A stretch of 42,821 nucleotides of DNA, taken from positions 1 through 42,821 of the forward strand of contig NZ_JASLER010000007.1 in NCBI RefSeq assembly GCF_030151085.1, given 5' to 3'. The translations under genes and the position numbers were made by a program. The notes under the pieces were generated by a model. It saw only the letters and a program-made list of their open reading frames with translations, had not been told where the DNA came from and did no database searches. Positions 34,672-42,452 of the stretch are shown here, one piece after another; the stretch's first letter is position 1, and each line of letters opens with the position of its first letter. Source of the DNA: Bacteroides sp. Lineage in GTDB: Bacteria; Bacteroidota; Bacteroidia; Bacteroidales; Bacteroidaceae.

Positions 34672-35778
34672 TTATTCAACGAATTGTACACAAACAGGCT
34701 TGTCTACGACGATGTCCTGATGAGTATCGTTAAGTAGTCCGGTGATAAAATCACGTTCGTATACCTGAATTACATTACTGTCGCGGCAAGCAGCGAGTAG
34801 ATATTTGCCATTAGGGGTAATGTTGAAATGGCGCGGATGGATACCGGTAAGCTGATAAGCCACTTTAGCAAGTGTGCCATTTTCGGGATTTACAGCGAAG
34901 ATAGCGATGCCATCACCTTTCAACCGATTACTGGCGTAGAGATATTTTCCGTCGGGACTGAGGTGGATATCTCCACTACCACGAGCTGCCAGGGTATCGG
35001 CAGTGATGGATTGTATTTGTACCAGTTTGCCATCGTTGTAATTGAAGGCGGTCACTTTGCCGGATAATTCGGAAATAAGGTAAGCGTGCTTGCCATCGGG
35101 ACTGAATGTGAGATGGCGGGGACCCGAATCCGCCTCTATATTGACGGTCTCTAAAGATGGATGAGGAATGATATCTTTAGGATGCAGCACGAAACGCAGA
35201 ATACGATCGGCGCTGAAATCGGTGGCGAAGATGTATTTTCCATCCGGTGAGAATATTGTACAATGGATGTGCGGAACAATTTGGCGTATTGTATCAGGAC
35301 CATTGGCTGTTCCTTCAAAAAGAGTATCTACGGGTTGGAGTGTACCATCATTGTTTATGGGAAAAACAGACATCGATCCTCCACTATAGTTGGCAGTCAA
35401 CACTTCATTGCCGTTGGTGGCTACGTAGCAAGGATCGGCACCAAGGGTCCGTTCAGTGTTCAGTAAGCGTAGGTTTCCAGTCTCTTTATCGAAAGCAAGG
35501 GCACTGAGAGCGGCCGTACTATCATTCATTTCACTAACGGCATAGACGAATTTGCCATCTTCCGAAGGAGTGAGGTAGGAGGGGTTAGGAAGTTCTACAG
35601 AACTGAGCGGGGTGGTTACTCCGGTTTCCTGATTAAAGCGGAAGGTATAGATACCTTTGCTTGTTCCGTTGGTGTAAGTACCCACCAACATGGCGAGTTC
35701 GTCCTGATTGCTTGCAGTCTTTTGAGACGAACAAGCGGTGAGGCTTAATCCGATCATACAGTAGAGAAGTGTTTTCAT
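34672..35778 (-). CDS. Lactonase-family beta-propeller lipoprotein (6-phosphogluconolactonase YbhE/Pgl type)
   Basis: 368 residues with a lipoprotein signal (LSLTAC, Cys16, SSQK). Seven propeller repeats are marked by recurring PxGKYxYA-like strands (LTPSEDGKFVYAVSE, FSPDGKYIFATDF, FSPDGKHAYLISEL, LSPDGKYLYASNR, ITPNGKYLLAACR). The opening MLVGTYTNGTSKGIYTFRF and the GxPRHLTFSPDG motif are typical of the family. Cytoplasmic members hydrolyse 6-phosphogluconolactone, but a lipoprotein in the envelope cannot readily serve that pathway, so it may act on other sugar lactones. It lies 53 bases after the GH3 gene and is probably expressed with it. Confidence 0.87.
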   Translation of the reverse strand: MKTLLYCMIGLSLTACSSQKTASNQDELAMLVGTYTNGTSKGIYTFRFNQETGVTTPLSSVELPNPSYLTPSEDGKFVYAVSEMNDSTAALSALAFDKETGNLRLLNTERTLGADPCYVATNGNEVLTANYSGGSMSVFPINNDGTLQPVDTLFEGTANGPDTIRQIVPHIHCTIFSPDGKYIFATDFSADRILRFVLHPKDIIPHPSLETVNIEADSGPRHLTFSPDGKHAYLISELSGKVTAFNYNDGKLVQIQSITADTLAARGSGDIHLSPDGKYLYASNRLKGDGIAIFAVNPENGTLAKVAYQLTGIHPRHFNITPNGKYLLAACRDSNVIQVYERDFITGLLNDTHQDIVVDKPVCVQFVE

Positions 35779-35801
35779 TAGGTTTTATATTATATCCCCG
35801 T

Positions 35802-35815
35802 CCCCCTGAAGGGGG
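35802..35815. repeat. Small GC-rich hairpin between GH3 and the lactonase gene
   Basis: CCCCC (35802-35806) and GGGGG (35811-35815) around a 4-base loop, in an otherwise AT-rich 53-base gap. It may shield or separate the two messages, but it has no T-run after it in the direction of transcription. Confidence 0.4.
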
Positions 35816-35831
35816 CGGAGAATAGTTTTGC

Positions 35832-38660
35832 TTATAGGACAACTTCTGCCACCCCTACCCGGTCATCATTCAGCACAATGCGCAGGTCACTGGCGGTTGT
35901 TCCTTTGAACGGAAATGAAATTAGTTTGCCATATTCGCTGACGGTTCCCGAATATACAGTCAGGAACTGACCGCCACCACCCGAAAGCTGGATTTCAAAA
36001 TTAGCCGGCAGATTGTTGTCGCGTGTAAAGGCGATGGATACTTTATCTACTTTGGCTCCGTTCTTTAGGGCAAAGGTAATATAATCTCCTTTATTTCCTT
36101 GCCATGCGGTGTTGATTTTTCCATCGAGCACATTCTCTGCATCCTCCGGATTGGTGCTGGCACTTACCCGGCTGGCTGGCTTTTGGGCTTCAATGGTTTT
36201 GGCACGGGTCTGGTAATCTTCTACGGTCAACACACCGTTCAGGCGGATATCTTCGGAAGAAGCGCCTGCCATAAGGACGAAATCACCAGGTTCTACTACC
36301 CATTTCATGTGAGCATCCAGCAGCTCAAGGTGCTTGCGGTCGATAGTGAAGACTACTTCTTTGGTTTCGCCCGGTTGCAGATGAACACGTTCGAAGCCTG
36401 CAAGATTCTTCTCGTAGGTGGTGATGCTGCTTAATACATCACGACTATAGAGTTGAACCACTTCATCTCCGGCACGTTTCCCGGTATTGGTTACTTTGAG
36501 GCGTACGGTCGCTTTTTCGTTCGGAGTGATTACTTTAGGGGTAATCTCTAAATCGGAATATTCGAAGGTGGTATAGCTTAATCCATATCCGAAAGGATAG
36601 AGAGCACCGTTGATTCTTGACTGATTGCCGTCAGGTCCCGGATTCTTGCCGCCATCAATCTGAGAGGAGGGCTTGCAAGGGAAGTTGAAGGGAATTTGTC
36701 CGACGGTCTTTGGAAAGGTAACGGTTAACTTTCCGCCAGGGTTGTAATCTCCAAAAAGAACGTCGGCAAGTGCGATTCCTCCCTTAGAGCCCGGATACCA
36801 TGCTTCGAGAATGGCAGGTACGAATTTGTCCGCCCAGTTCACAGAGAGCGGTCTGCCGTTGATAAGTATGAGTACCACCGGTTTGCCCGTAGCTTGTATA
36901 GCCTGTAGCAGTTGCAATTGACGTCCGGGGAGATCCAGACTGCTGCGTGATTTGTTTTCGCCACAGGTACGTTGTCCGCCACCAAGTACTACAACGGCTA
37001 CATCGGCTTGACGGGCATCGGCTACAGCTTTGTCTATTACGGTTTGTTCTTCACCAGTCATCGGGTAGTCTATGATTTCACTTTCGGGCCAGTTGGCGTC
37101 TACCAGGTCGCAACCTTTAGTGTAGAGTACTTCGGCTTTGCCTTTTACTTTGTCTTGGATTCCTTGCAATACGGTGGTTACTTCTACAGCAAGCGGACCG
37201 TAATGTGTCAGGGCATACCCTTCTTCATTGGCATTAGGACCACATACAGCTATTTTCTTTATAGCATTGATGTCCAGTGGCAATGTGTTATTTGCATTCT
37301 TCAACAATACAATGGATTCACGGGATGCTTGCAGGGCAACAGCTTCGTTTTCTTCCTTTTCTACTTCTTTATCGGCTCCTGCAAGATCAGTTTGGTATGG
37401 AGCATCAAACAATCCAACGAGGAATTTTACCCGGAGTATATCACGTACCCGATCATTAATTGTTTCTTCGCTTAATCCGCCTTCTTTCACCAGTTCGCGA
37501 AGCGGAAGTACGAAGGAGTCGGGCGAACGGAATGTACATCGCACATTCAACCCAGCTTCTACGCTTTGACGAACAGCTTCCTTCATATCTTTGGCGGTGC
37601 CATGCTTGGTATAAAGATACTCTACGGCATCGCTATCCGATACCACATAACCACGGAAACCCATTTCATGGCGTAAACGCGTCATCAACCAGTAATAGCT
37701 TCCTTGGATGGGAATCCCGTCGTAATCGTTGTACGAGCTCATCACACCCAGCATGCCTGCCTCCTGAATCACTCTTTTGAAAGGATAAATATGAATGTTT
37801 TCTACTTCACGGGGCGACATTTGTGGATCGACGCGCGCCATGCCTTCGCGTGCCCCTTTGTTATTGCTGTATGCAGCGAAGTGTTTACCTGTAGCAGCTA
37901 CCTGATGGTTATGTTGTAGACCACGTACCATTTCAATGCCCAGTTCGGCAACAAGATAAGGAGACTCTCCGTACACTTCCTCGTAACGTCCCCAGCGCTG
38001 ATCCCTACCCACGTCAAGAATAGGAGCGTAGACGTTGGTATAGCCTAACATACGCGCTTCGCGTCCGGTGATTAATCCTACTTTATGAATGAGTTCACGG
38101 TTCCAGGTGTGTCCTAAGCCCAATTGAGTGGGGAAGTTGGTTGCTTTGTAACTCTCTACTCCCCGTATACCTTCGTTCGTGAAATCTACGGGAATGCCGA
38201 GGCGTGTATCTTCTATGAAGAAACGTTGTACTTCGTTCAATGCCCAGGCATGGCGGGATGCAGGCCATACGTTCTCGTTATCCGATGGCGGAAGCCCCCA
38301 TTGCTGGAAGCCGTTGAGATGTTCGTCTATTGCGCCAACGCCATCTTTCCATAGCATTTGTTTCCACTCGGGAGTAGGGAGGGCATCTTTCAATACTCGT
38401 TTGTAGCCGTACAGGGTAACCATTTGGCAAGTTTTCTCTTCCAAAGTCATCTGTTTCAGCAGGTCTTCTATACGTGCGTCGAGGGTGGCGGTGGGATCTT
38501 CGTACACATCCTTCACTCCATTTTTGTTGAAGTCTATCCAACCTTTGTGATACATCTCACTCTTTACCGGTTTATATATTGCCGGTACTTTCATCGTTTT
38601 CTGTGCCGACAGCAATGTGCCGCTACCTAACAGTAAAGTGGCTACAATTAGTTTCTTCAT
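35832..38660 (-). CDS. Large secreted glycoside hydrolase family 3 with C-terminal discoidin-like domain
   Basis: 942 residues with signal peptide MKKLIVATLLLGSGTLLSA. GH3 features are RLGIPVDFTNEGIRG, RWGRYEEVYGESP, KHFAAYSN, the nucleophile Asp342 in GYVVSDSDAVEYL, the second domain from VLLKNANNTLPL, and a fibronectin-III-like domain (about 700-780, NTGKRAGDEVVQLYSRD). The last 110 residues (VSASTNPEDAENVLDGKINTAW...) look like an F5/8-type or CBM32 module. Unusually, residues 43-54 (DFNKNGVKDVYE) have the spacing of a calcium-binding EF-hand/dockerin loop just before the catalytic domain. It probably acts on beta-glucosides or beta-xylosides. It heads a two-gene unit with the lactonase-like lipoprotein. 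Confidence 0.92.
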   Translation of the reverse strand: MKKLIVATLLLGSGTLLSAQKTMKVPAIYKPVKSEMYHKGWIDFNKNGVKDVYEDPTATLDARIEDLLKQMTLEEKTCQMVTLYGYKRVLKDALPTPEWKQMLWKDGVGAIDEHLNGFQQWGLPPSDNENVWPASRHAWALNEVQRFFIEDTRLGIPVDFTNEGIRGVESYKATNFPTQLGLGHTWNRELIHKVGLITGREARMLGYTNVYAPILDVGRDQRWGRYEEVYGESPYLVAELGIEMVRGLQHNHQVAATGKHFAAYSNNKGAREGMARVDPQMSPREVENIHIYPFKRVIQEAGMLGVMSSYNDYDGIPIQGSYYWLMTRLRHEMGFRGYVVSDSDAVEYLYTKHGTAKDMKEAVRQSVEAGLNVRCTFRSPDSFVLPLRELVKEGGLSEETINDRVRDILRVKFLVGLFDAPYQTDLAGADKEVEKEENEAVALQASRESIVLLKNANNTLPLDINAIKKIAVCGPNANEEGYALTHYGPLAVEVTTVLQGIQDKVKGKAEVLYTKGCDLVDANWPESEIIDYPMTGEEQTVIDKAVADARQADVAVVVLGGGQRTCGENKSRSSLDLPGRQLQLLQAIQATGKPVVLILINGRPLSVNWADKFVPAILEAWYPGSKGGIALADVLFGDYNPGGKLTVTFPKTVGQIPFNFPCKPSSQIDGGKNPGPDGNQSRINGALYPFGYGLSYTTFEYSDLEITPKVITPNEKATVRLKVTNTGKRAGDEVVQLYSRDVLSSITTYEKNLAGFERVHLQPGETKEVVFTIDRKHLELLDAHMKWVVEPGDFVLMAGASSEDIRLNGVLTVEDYQTRAKTIEAQKPASRVSASTNPEDAENVLDGKINTAWQGNKGDYITFALKNGAKVDKVSIAFTRDNNLPANFEIQLSGGGGQFLTVYSGTVSEYGKLISFPFKGTTASDLRIVLNDDRVGVAEVVL

Positions 38661-38696
38661 GGCTATACTATGTTTTATTTTTATTCTTTACAGGTA

Positions 38697-38705
38697 CCAA
38701 AGATA
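38697..38705 (-). promoter_or_regulatory. -7 box for the GH3-lactonase operon
   Basis: Minus-strand TATCTTTGG, an exact TAnnTTTG match, 37 bases before the GH3 start. Confidence 0.65.
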
Positions 38706-38829
38706 CGGCTTATTAATAGGTAAGACATCATAAAATAGTCCAAAGTACGGGTATCTATTGTCCGGAGTAGTGCTACTTCTTATCTGTAACACTATTCCCC
38801 CTTATGTATAACTATATTTCCTGTAACTG

Positions 38830-39045
38830 TTAGCGAGACGTAATATCTATAGACTTTTGCTCTGTGTAGGTATCTACGAGGTCTATATATCCTTGTTGGA
38901 GCTGATTAACTGAATACAGGTAGAAAGCTAGGCAGAGTAATAATGCTATAGCAGTCAACATTGCACAAAATATAAGAATGATTTTGTTTAGGGTTCGCAT
39001 TGGTAATAATGTCAACTCATACATGAAATTTTCTATTGCCTTCAT
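38830..39045 (-). CDS. Small single-span membrane protein of unknown function
   Basis: 71 residues from the ATG at 39045, which follows a purine-rich AAAGGA ribosome site 3 bases upstream; the longer frame to 39123 would run back into the structured leader. One transmembrane helix lies at about 22-44 (IILIFCAMLTAIALLLCLAFYLY), with a short basic N-terminal part and a C-terminal tail. I recognise no family. The gene lies 30 bases downstream of a U-run preceded by a strong stem, so its expression may depend on readthrough of that structure. Confidence 0.6.
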   Translation of the reverse strand: MKAIENFMYELTLLPMRTLNKIILIFCAMLTAIALLLCLAFYLYSVNQLQQGYIDLVDTYTEQKSIDITSR

Positions 39046-39074
39046 ATCCTTTGGTTTTAAGTAAGGATAGGCAC

Positions 39075-39271
39075 AAAAAAACGTGCCCAATCCAATGTAT
39101 TCAGAACATCCAAGGTACGGCAAAGAACCTGTGCAAACCGATACACCGAACGGGCACGCCTATCGTAAAATGACGACATAACGAGTACCGTTCAGTTTGG
39201 TTCGCACATTTAAAAATTTGCCGTTTTTGGATGTGCCAAACTGAAATATTTATAAAGCGAATGCTTTTGCA
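39075..39271 (-). ncRNA. Candidate structured RNA: stand-alone small RNA or attenuator leader
   Basis: A minus-strand promoter (39278-39287) would start RNA near 39271. The first hairpin pairs 39242-39233 with 39200-39191 (10 bp) plus a 5-bp inner CACAT/ATGTG helix, with a 4-base CGAA bulge. The second pairs 39158-39141 with 39100-39082: 18 base pairs with one bulged U. Four or more of its pairs are G:U on the minus strand and would be A/C mismatches on the plus strand, so the RNA is minus-sense. Seven U (39081-39075) follow at once, as in a terminator. GGCAC within 39087-39083 could instead pair with GUGCC (39074-39070), hiding the U-run in a loop. Length is about 197 bases. Confidence 0.6.
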
Positions 39272-39277
39272 TTCACA

Positions 39278-39287
39278 GGCAAAGATA
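39278..39287 (-). promoter_or_regulatory. -7 box for the structured RNA / small membrane protein
   Basis: Minus-strand TATCTTTGCC, an exact TAnnTTTG match. It is back to back with the ssrA promoter, 77 bases away. Confidence 0.6.
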
Positions 39288-39363
39288 GAGAAAAGAAGTT
39301 AAATAACAATTACCTCAAATAGATAAATTCAGATAAGATTAATGTAATGCAGAATATATTTTC

Positions 39364-39372
39364 TATCTTTGC
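39364..39372 (+). promoter_or_regulatory. -7 box for ssrA
   Basis: TATCTTTGC, an exact TAnnTTTG match. Transcription would start near 39379, so the precursor has a 5' extension of roughly 95 bases that must be removed to give mature tmRNA. Confidence 0.7.
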
Positions 39373-39474
39373 ACCGAAGAAAGTAGTAATCGTTCTTTAT
39401 TTATGTACTTTTTGTTATTGGATATTTAGAATATTACTATAATTCTTTTTATAACCATTTGGTTGTAAAGTAAT

Positions 39475-39869
39475 GGGCTTGACTGGATTTGACAGCGGGC
39501 AGAAATGGTAAGTAAGCATGCAGTGCGTCGTTGATTTGCACTTAAATCTCAGTCCTCAAAATTTTATCTGGCGAAACTAATTACGCTCTTGCTGCTTAAT
39601 CGAATCATAGTAGATCGAGCTTAATCCCGGCACTAGGTGCTGGGACGGGACATCACTCGGAAGCTGTGGCTTCGAAGCATTCCGGTTCAGTGGTGCAGTT
39701 ACATCGGAGATAGTCGGCGTCGGCCTTGCGACGTAGATGAAACTAAAGAGGATAAGGCAATGATTGATGGCTTTGGTTCTGTCATTGCACGAAAAATTAG
39801 GCAAAGATAAGCATGTAGAAAGCTTATGATTTCCTCGTTTGGACGAGGGTTCGATTCCCTCCAGGTCCA
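39475..39869 (+). ncRNA. ssrA: Transfer-messenger RNA (tmRNA)
   Basis: About 395 bases. The 5' acceptor strand GGGCTTG (39475-39481) pairs with CAGGTCC (39862-39868), allowing two G:U pairs. The T-arm is a 5-bp GAGGG/CCCTC stem around TTCGATT (39845-39861). The tag frame 39570-39599 reads GETNYALAA followed by TAA, the tag expected for Bacteroides after the alanine carried by the tmRNA itself. It rescues ribosomes stalled on broken messages and marks the peptide for proteolysis. The CCA end is not encoded. A terminator follows at 39899-39938. Confidence 0.97.
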
Positions 39870-39898
39870 CAGTAGGTATTACAACCTGTATGAATTAT

Positions 39899-39938
39899 AG
39901 GGACTAAATAAGGAGTAATCCGAGTTTAGTCCCTTTTT
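39899..39938 (+). terminator. Intrinsic terminator of ssrA
   Basis: Perfect 10-bp stem (39899-39908 AGGGACTAAA with 39925-39934) and a T-run to 39938. Confidence 0.88.
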
Positions 39939-40174
39939 CTATTAGGATAGAAATTAACCATATATATTTCACTTTTACTGCAATTCCATTTTGTCATTTT
40001 GTATTTTCTATCATCGGAGAATGCGCTATTTCTGTACACCTTCCCAGATGAAGATAAATATGAAAACGGATTTTTATAAATATCAAATAACTAGATGTAT
40101 AGGTGAAAAGACCACTCTCTAATAAATTAGAAAGTGCCTCTTTAAATGGATAAAATTCGCTTTTTGCTTATTTC

Positions 40175-40282
40175 TCGGTGGGAAATTAAGTGTTCATCGG
40201 TGGGGAATATATAACTTGTCGGTGGGATATTAACTTCGTGTCTGCTGGAAGTTAACTTACAGCAGACACGAAGTTAACTTTT
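40175..40282. repeat. Five-unit, 22-bp-period degenerate array ending in a 17-bp inverted repeat
   Basis: TCGGTGGG starts at 40175, 40197 and 40219, exactly 22 bases apart. The second half of each unit, best seen as GAAGTTAACTT, sits on the same 22-base grid at 40182, 40204, 40226, 40248 and 40270 and is least decayed in the last two copies. Because GAAGTTAACTT is nearly palindromic, the last three units form a perfect 17-bp inverted repeat (40230-40246 with 40261-40277, 14-base loop) followed by a short T-run. Confidence 0.85.
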
Positions 40283-40463
40283 TATAGCTACAATCTGTAT
40301 AAAAGAAGAATATTATGCAAAATAACGGAATAAGTATTCCAGTAGTTATGCAATCAATCTCTGCTTTTCTGTATTTGCATAGATGGCATTGTTTGCGTAA
40401 CGCTATTTTTAGTGTCATTATGTTATTATTATATTCTATGTTGTGTTTTTACGTATAAGTTCC

Positions 40464-40472
40464 GATCTTTGC
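40464..40472 (+). promoter_or_regulatory. Near-consensus -7 box for the GNAT gene
   Basis: GATCTTTGC keeps the TTTG core but has G at the first position. It lies 53 bases before the gene start. Confidence 0.4.
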
Positions 40473-40524
40473 CGTATGTAGTGTATCCAATAATTATGAT
40501 GCACTACTTATTAACATTAAAATT

Positions 40525-40947
40525 ATGATCAGAAAAGTAGAAGTAACGGATTATCCACGTTTAATAGAGATATGGGAAAGTGCAGTGCTGAATACGCATG
40601 ATTTTCTAAAAGAGGAGGATTTTTTATATTATAAGAAACAGCTTCCGGTCTATTTTCAATATGTCATCCTATTAGGATTTGAGCGAGATGGTGTCTTAGT
40701 TGGTTTCATGGGAGTTGCAGAAGGAAATCTTGAAATGCTATTTGTCGATAATAATTGCCGTGGCACAGGAATAGGGAAAAAATTAGTTGAATATGCGATA
40801 GCTAATTTAAAAGTAACCAAAGTCGATGTGAATGAACAAAATGCACAAGCTATTGGCTTTTACAAATCCATAGGCTTCAACCTATTTAGCAGATCGGAAT
40901 TGGATGGAGAGGGTAAGGAGTATCCCATATTGCACATGCGGTTATAG
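40525..40947 (+). CDS. GNAT-family N-acetyltransferase
   Basis: 140 residues. The acetyl-CoA-binding signature is NNCRGTGIGKKLVEYAI (about 73-89), followed by VDVNEQNAQAIGFYKSIGFNLFSRSE, the typical C-terminal GNAT strand-helix. It opens IRKVEVTDYPRLIEIWESAV. The length matches small single-domain members such as YjaB-like proteins. The acceptor (small molecule or protein) is unknown. It stands alone with its own promoter, at lower GC than its neighbours, and is followed by the ECF sigma factor gene. Confidence 0.92.
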   Translation: MIRKVEVTDYPRLIEIWESAVLNTHDFLKEEDFLYYKKQLPVYFQYVILLGFERDGVLVGFMGVAEGNLEMLFVDNNCRGTGIGKKLVEYAIANLKVTKVDVNEQNAQAIGFYKSIGFNLFSRSELDGEGKEYPILHMRL

Positions 40948-41026
40948 TTTGTTTGTAGTTTATAGGCAATCATATATTGCTTTTTGTTTTCTCTTCTCTT
41001 TCTTGCTTCTTTTTTAAATAAAAGTG

Positions 41027-41035
41027 TATATTTGC
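41027..41035 (+). promoter_or_regulatory. -7 box for the ECF sigma factor gene
   Basis: TATATTTGC, an exact TAnnTTTG match, 29 bases before the ATG at 41064. It indicates transcription by the housekeeping sigma factor rather than strict self-activation. Confidence 0.65.
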
Positions 41036-41063
41036 CACTCAAACCAATTACCAGTGATGCGTA

Positions 41064-41624
41064 ATGACCTTTAATCTAACTGAATTCAATCATTTCTTTA
41101 TAGACTATCAGCAACGTTTTGTACACTTTGCCGATACGTATGTGCATGACGAAGCCATTGCCGAAGATTTCGTCATTGAATCCATGATGTATTATTGGGA
41201 AAACCGGGATCGTCTGCCTGCTGACACTAATGTTCCGGCATACGTACTCACAGCTATCAAGCATCGTTGTATTGACTATCTGCGTAGCCAGCAGATACAT
41301 CAAGACGCATCCGATGAAATCTCTCGCATCTATGCTTGGGAACTATCGAGTCGCGTACTCACTTTGGGAGATTTTGAACCTAATGAGATTTTTACGAAAG
41401 AGATACAAGAGATTGTAGACAGGACTTTGGAAACTCTGCCCGAACAAACCCGCCGTATCTTCATGATGAGCCGCTACGAGAACAAACCCCATAAAGAAAT
41501 AGCCGAACTATTGGCGATGACTACTAAAGGAGTAGAGTTTCATATTTCTAAAGCAACTAAGGCATTGCGCATCGCTTTAAAAGATTATCTGCCTGCTTCG
41601 GTTCTTCTCTTTTATCTGAATTAG
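41064..41624 (+). CDS. ECF-subfamily RNA polymerase sigma-70 factor
   Basis: 186 residues. Region 2 covers about 10-75 (FVHFADTYVHDEAIAEDFVIESMMYYWENRDRL, then AYVLTAIKHRCIDYLRSQQ). Region 4 covers about 120-175 (LPEQTRRIFMMSRYENKPHKEIAELLAMTTKGVEFHISKATKAL). There is no region 3, as usual for ECF factors. In Bacteroides such factors pair with a FecR-type anti-sigma and a SusC-like receptor. A FecR-type gene follows on the same strand at 42453, but the opposing ndk gene lies between, so the pair is not an ordinary operon. Target promoters are unknown. Confidence 0.95.
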   Translation: MTFNLTEFNHFFIDYQQRFVHFADTYVHDEAIAEDFVIESMMYYWENRDRLPADTNVPAYVLTAIKHRCIDYLRSQQIHQDASDEISRIYAWELSSRVLTLGDFEPNEIFTKEIQEIVDRTLETLPEQTRRIFMMSRYENKPHKEIAELLAMTTKGVEFHISKATKALRIALKDYLPASVLLFYLN

Positions 41625-41625
41625 C

Positions 41626-41669
41626 GGCATGTTGTTCCAATTCTGTAACTTTCTTTTGCATGCCTTTTT
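41626..41669 (+). terminator. Likely intrinsic terminator after the ECF sigma gene
   Basis: GGCATG (41626-41631) pairs with CATGCC (41659-41664), 27-base loop, followed by five T. The stem is short and the loop large, so strength is uncertain. Confidence 0.5.
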
Positions 41670-41686
41670 AGTGGTATATGCCAAAC

Positions 41687-42148
41687 TCAAAATTCATCAT
41701 TGGCATATAAGCTCAGCAGATTTTTCAAGTCATAGTCAAATATCTCGCCTTCTTTGAAGAAACGCTTCAACTCGATTTCGGCAGTCTCCAGAGAGTCGGA
41801 CGCATGCACGATATTTTCTTGCACACTCATACTATAGTCTCCTCGTATGGTGCCGGGAGCAGCATTTCTTCCATTCGTGACTCCAGCCAAGGTTCTCACA
41901 ACATGTATTGCGTCAACGCCTTCCCAGCAACAAACAATCACCGGGCATACATTCATTGCGTCTTTTACCCGTTGGAAGAATGATCTTTCACTAAGGTGGG
42001 CATAGTGTTCGCTTAAGATCTCATCGCTTAACCAAACCATTTTCATTCCGGCCAAGCGAAGCCCTTTTTTTTCAAAGCGGGAAATAATTTCACCGATCAG
42101 ACCTCGCTGAACAGTACAAGGTTTCAAAATAACTAAAGTTTTTTCCAT
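41687..42148 (-). CDS. ndk: Nucleoside diphosphate kinase
   Basis: 153 residues. It transfers the gamma phosphate between nucleoside triphosphates and diphosphates through a phosphohistidine, His115 in ENIVHASDS. Other family segments are TLVILKPCTVQRGLIGEIISRFEKKGL at the start and RTLAGVTNGRNAAPGTIRGDY around the nucleotide site. The usual NATDP is shortened to GVTNGRNAAPGTIRGDY, within family range. It is transcribed toward the ECF sigma gene and separates that gene from the FecR-type gene. No clear -7 box was found upstream. Confidence 0.97.
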   Translation of the reverse strand: MEKTLVILKPCTVQRGLIGEIISRFEKKGLRLAGMKMVWLSDEILSEHYAHLSERSFFQRVKDAMNVCPVIVCCWEGVDAIHVVRTLAGVTNGRNAAPGTIRGDYSMSVQENIVHASDSLETAEIELKRFFKEGEIFDYDLKNLLSLYANDEF

Positions 42149-42452
42149 TAGAATTGTGTTATTAAGATTAAAAAAGCATTTATTGTATTATACTATGTGG
42201 CATACCACATGGAGTCTGCAATTTACTATTAATAAGTTAATAAATGCTTAAATGCCCCACGGAACTGCATATGTTTAACACGCTTTAAATATTGTCTCGA
42301 ATGATATTCCTTTTGTGAGCTTCTTTTAAAATCGGATTTCTTTTGATTTGGATGGATTTCTCTACTCAACTCCCTTCTCTAAAAAAAAATCTCATATTTC
42401 ACTAGGGAATGTTTCTTCCCGTTCGCTATTATTGTAGATACGCAAAAAAAGA
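42149..42452. other. 304-base AT-rich divergent gap between ndk and the FecR-type gene
   Basis: No gene is seen. It holds a 6-bp hairpin ATGTGG/CCACAT (about 42196-42211), a GGGAA/TTCCC hairpin (42405-42409 with 42416-42420), and a weak -7-like TATTATTG (42427-42434) close to the FecR start. Confidence 0.5.

Larger units (their letters stand above)
39939..40524. other. 586-base AT-rich gap between ssrA and the GNAT gene
   Basis: I see no convincing gene. It contains a near-perfect 10-bp hairpin (40113-40122 with 40127-40136, one mismatch), the 22-bp-period array at 40175-40282, a smaller imperfect hairpin around GGAATA/TATTCC (about 40322-40349), and a -7-like box for the GNAT gene. Confidence 0.6.

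Noticed and set aside
38784..38828. Direct repeat CTGTAAC between the small membrane protein and GH3
   Set aside because: Two 7-base copies 35 bases apart, with no further periodicity or dyad; too weak to report.
39070..39087. Simple local terminator GGCAC-A7C-GTGCC
   Set aside because: The A/T run is in the loop rather than after the stem, so this hairpin alone is not a terminator. I kept it only as the alternative pairing in the structured RNA.
39577..39870. 97-residue open frame on the minus strand (MDLEGIEPSSKRG...)
   Set aside because: It lies wholly inside ssrA, antisense to the tmRNA tag and T-arm. It is a familiar false protein call over tmRNA genes.
40322..40349. GGAATA/TATTCC hairpin as the GNAT operator
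   Set aside because: Short, imperfect, and more than 100 bases before the -7-like box; no support for a regulatory role.
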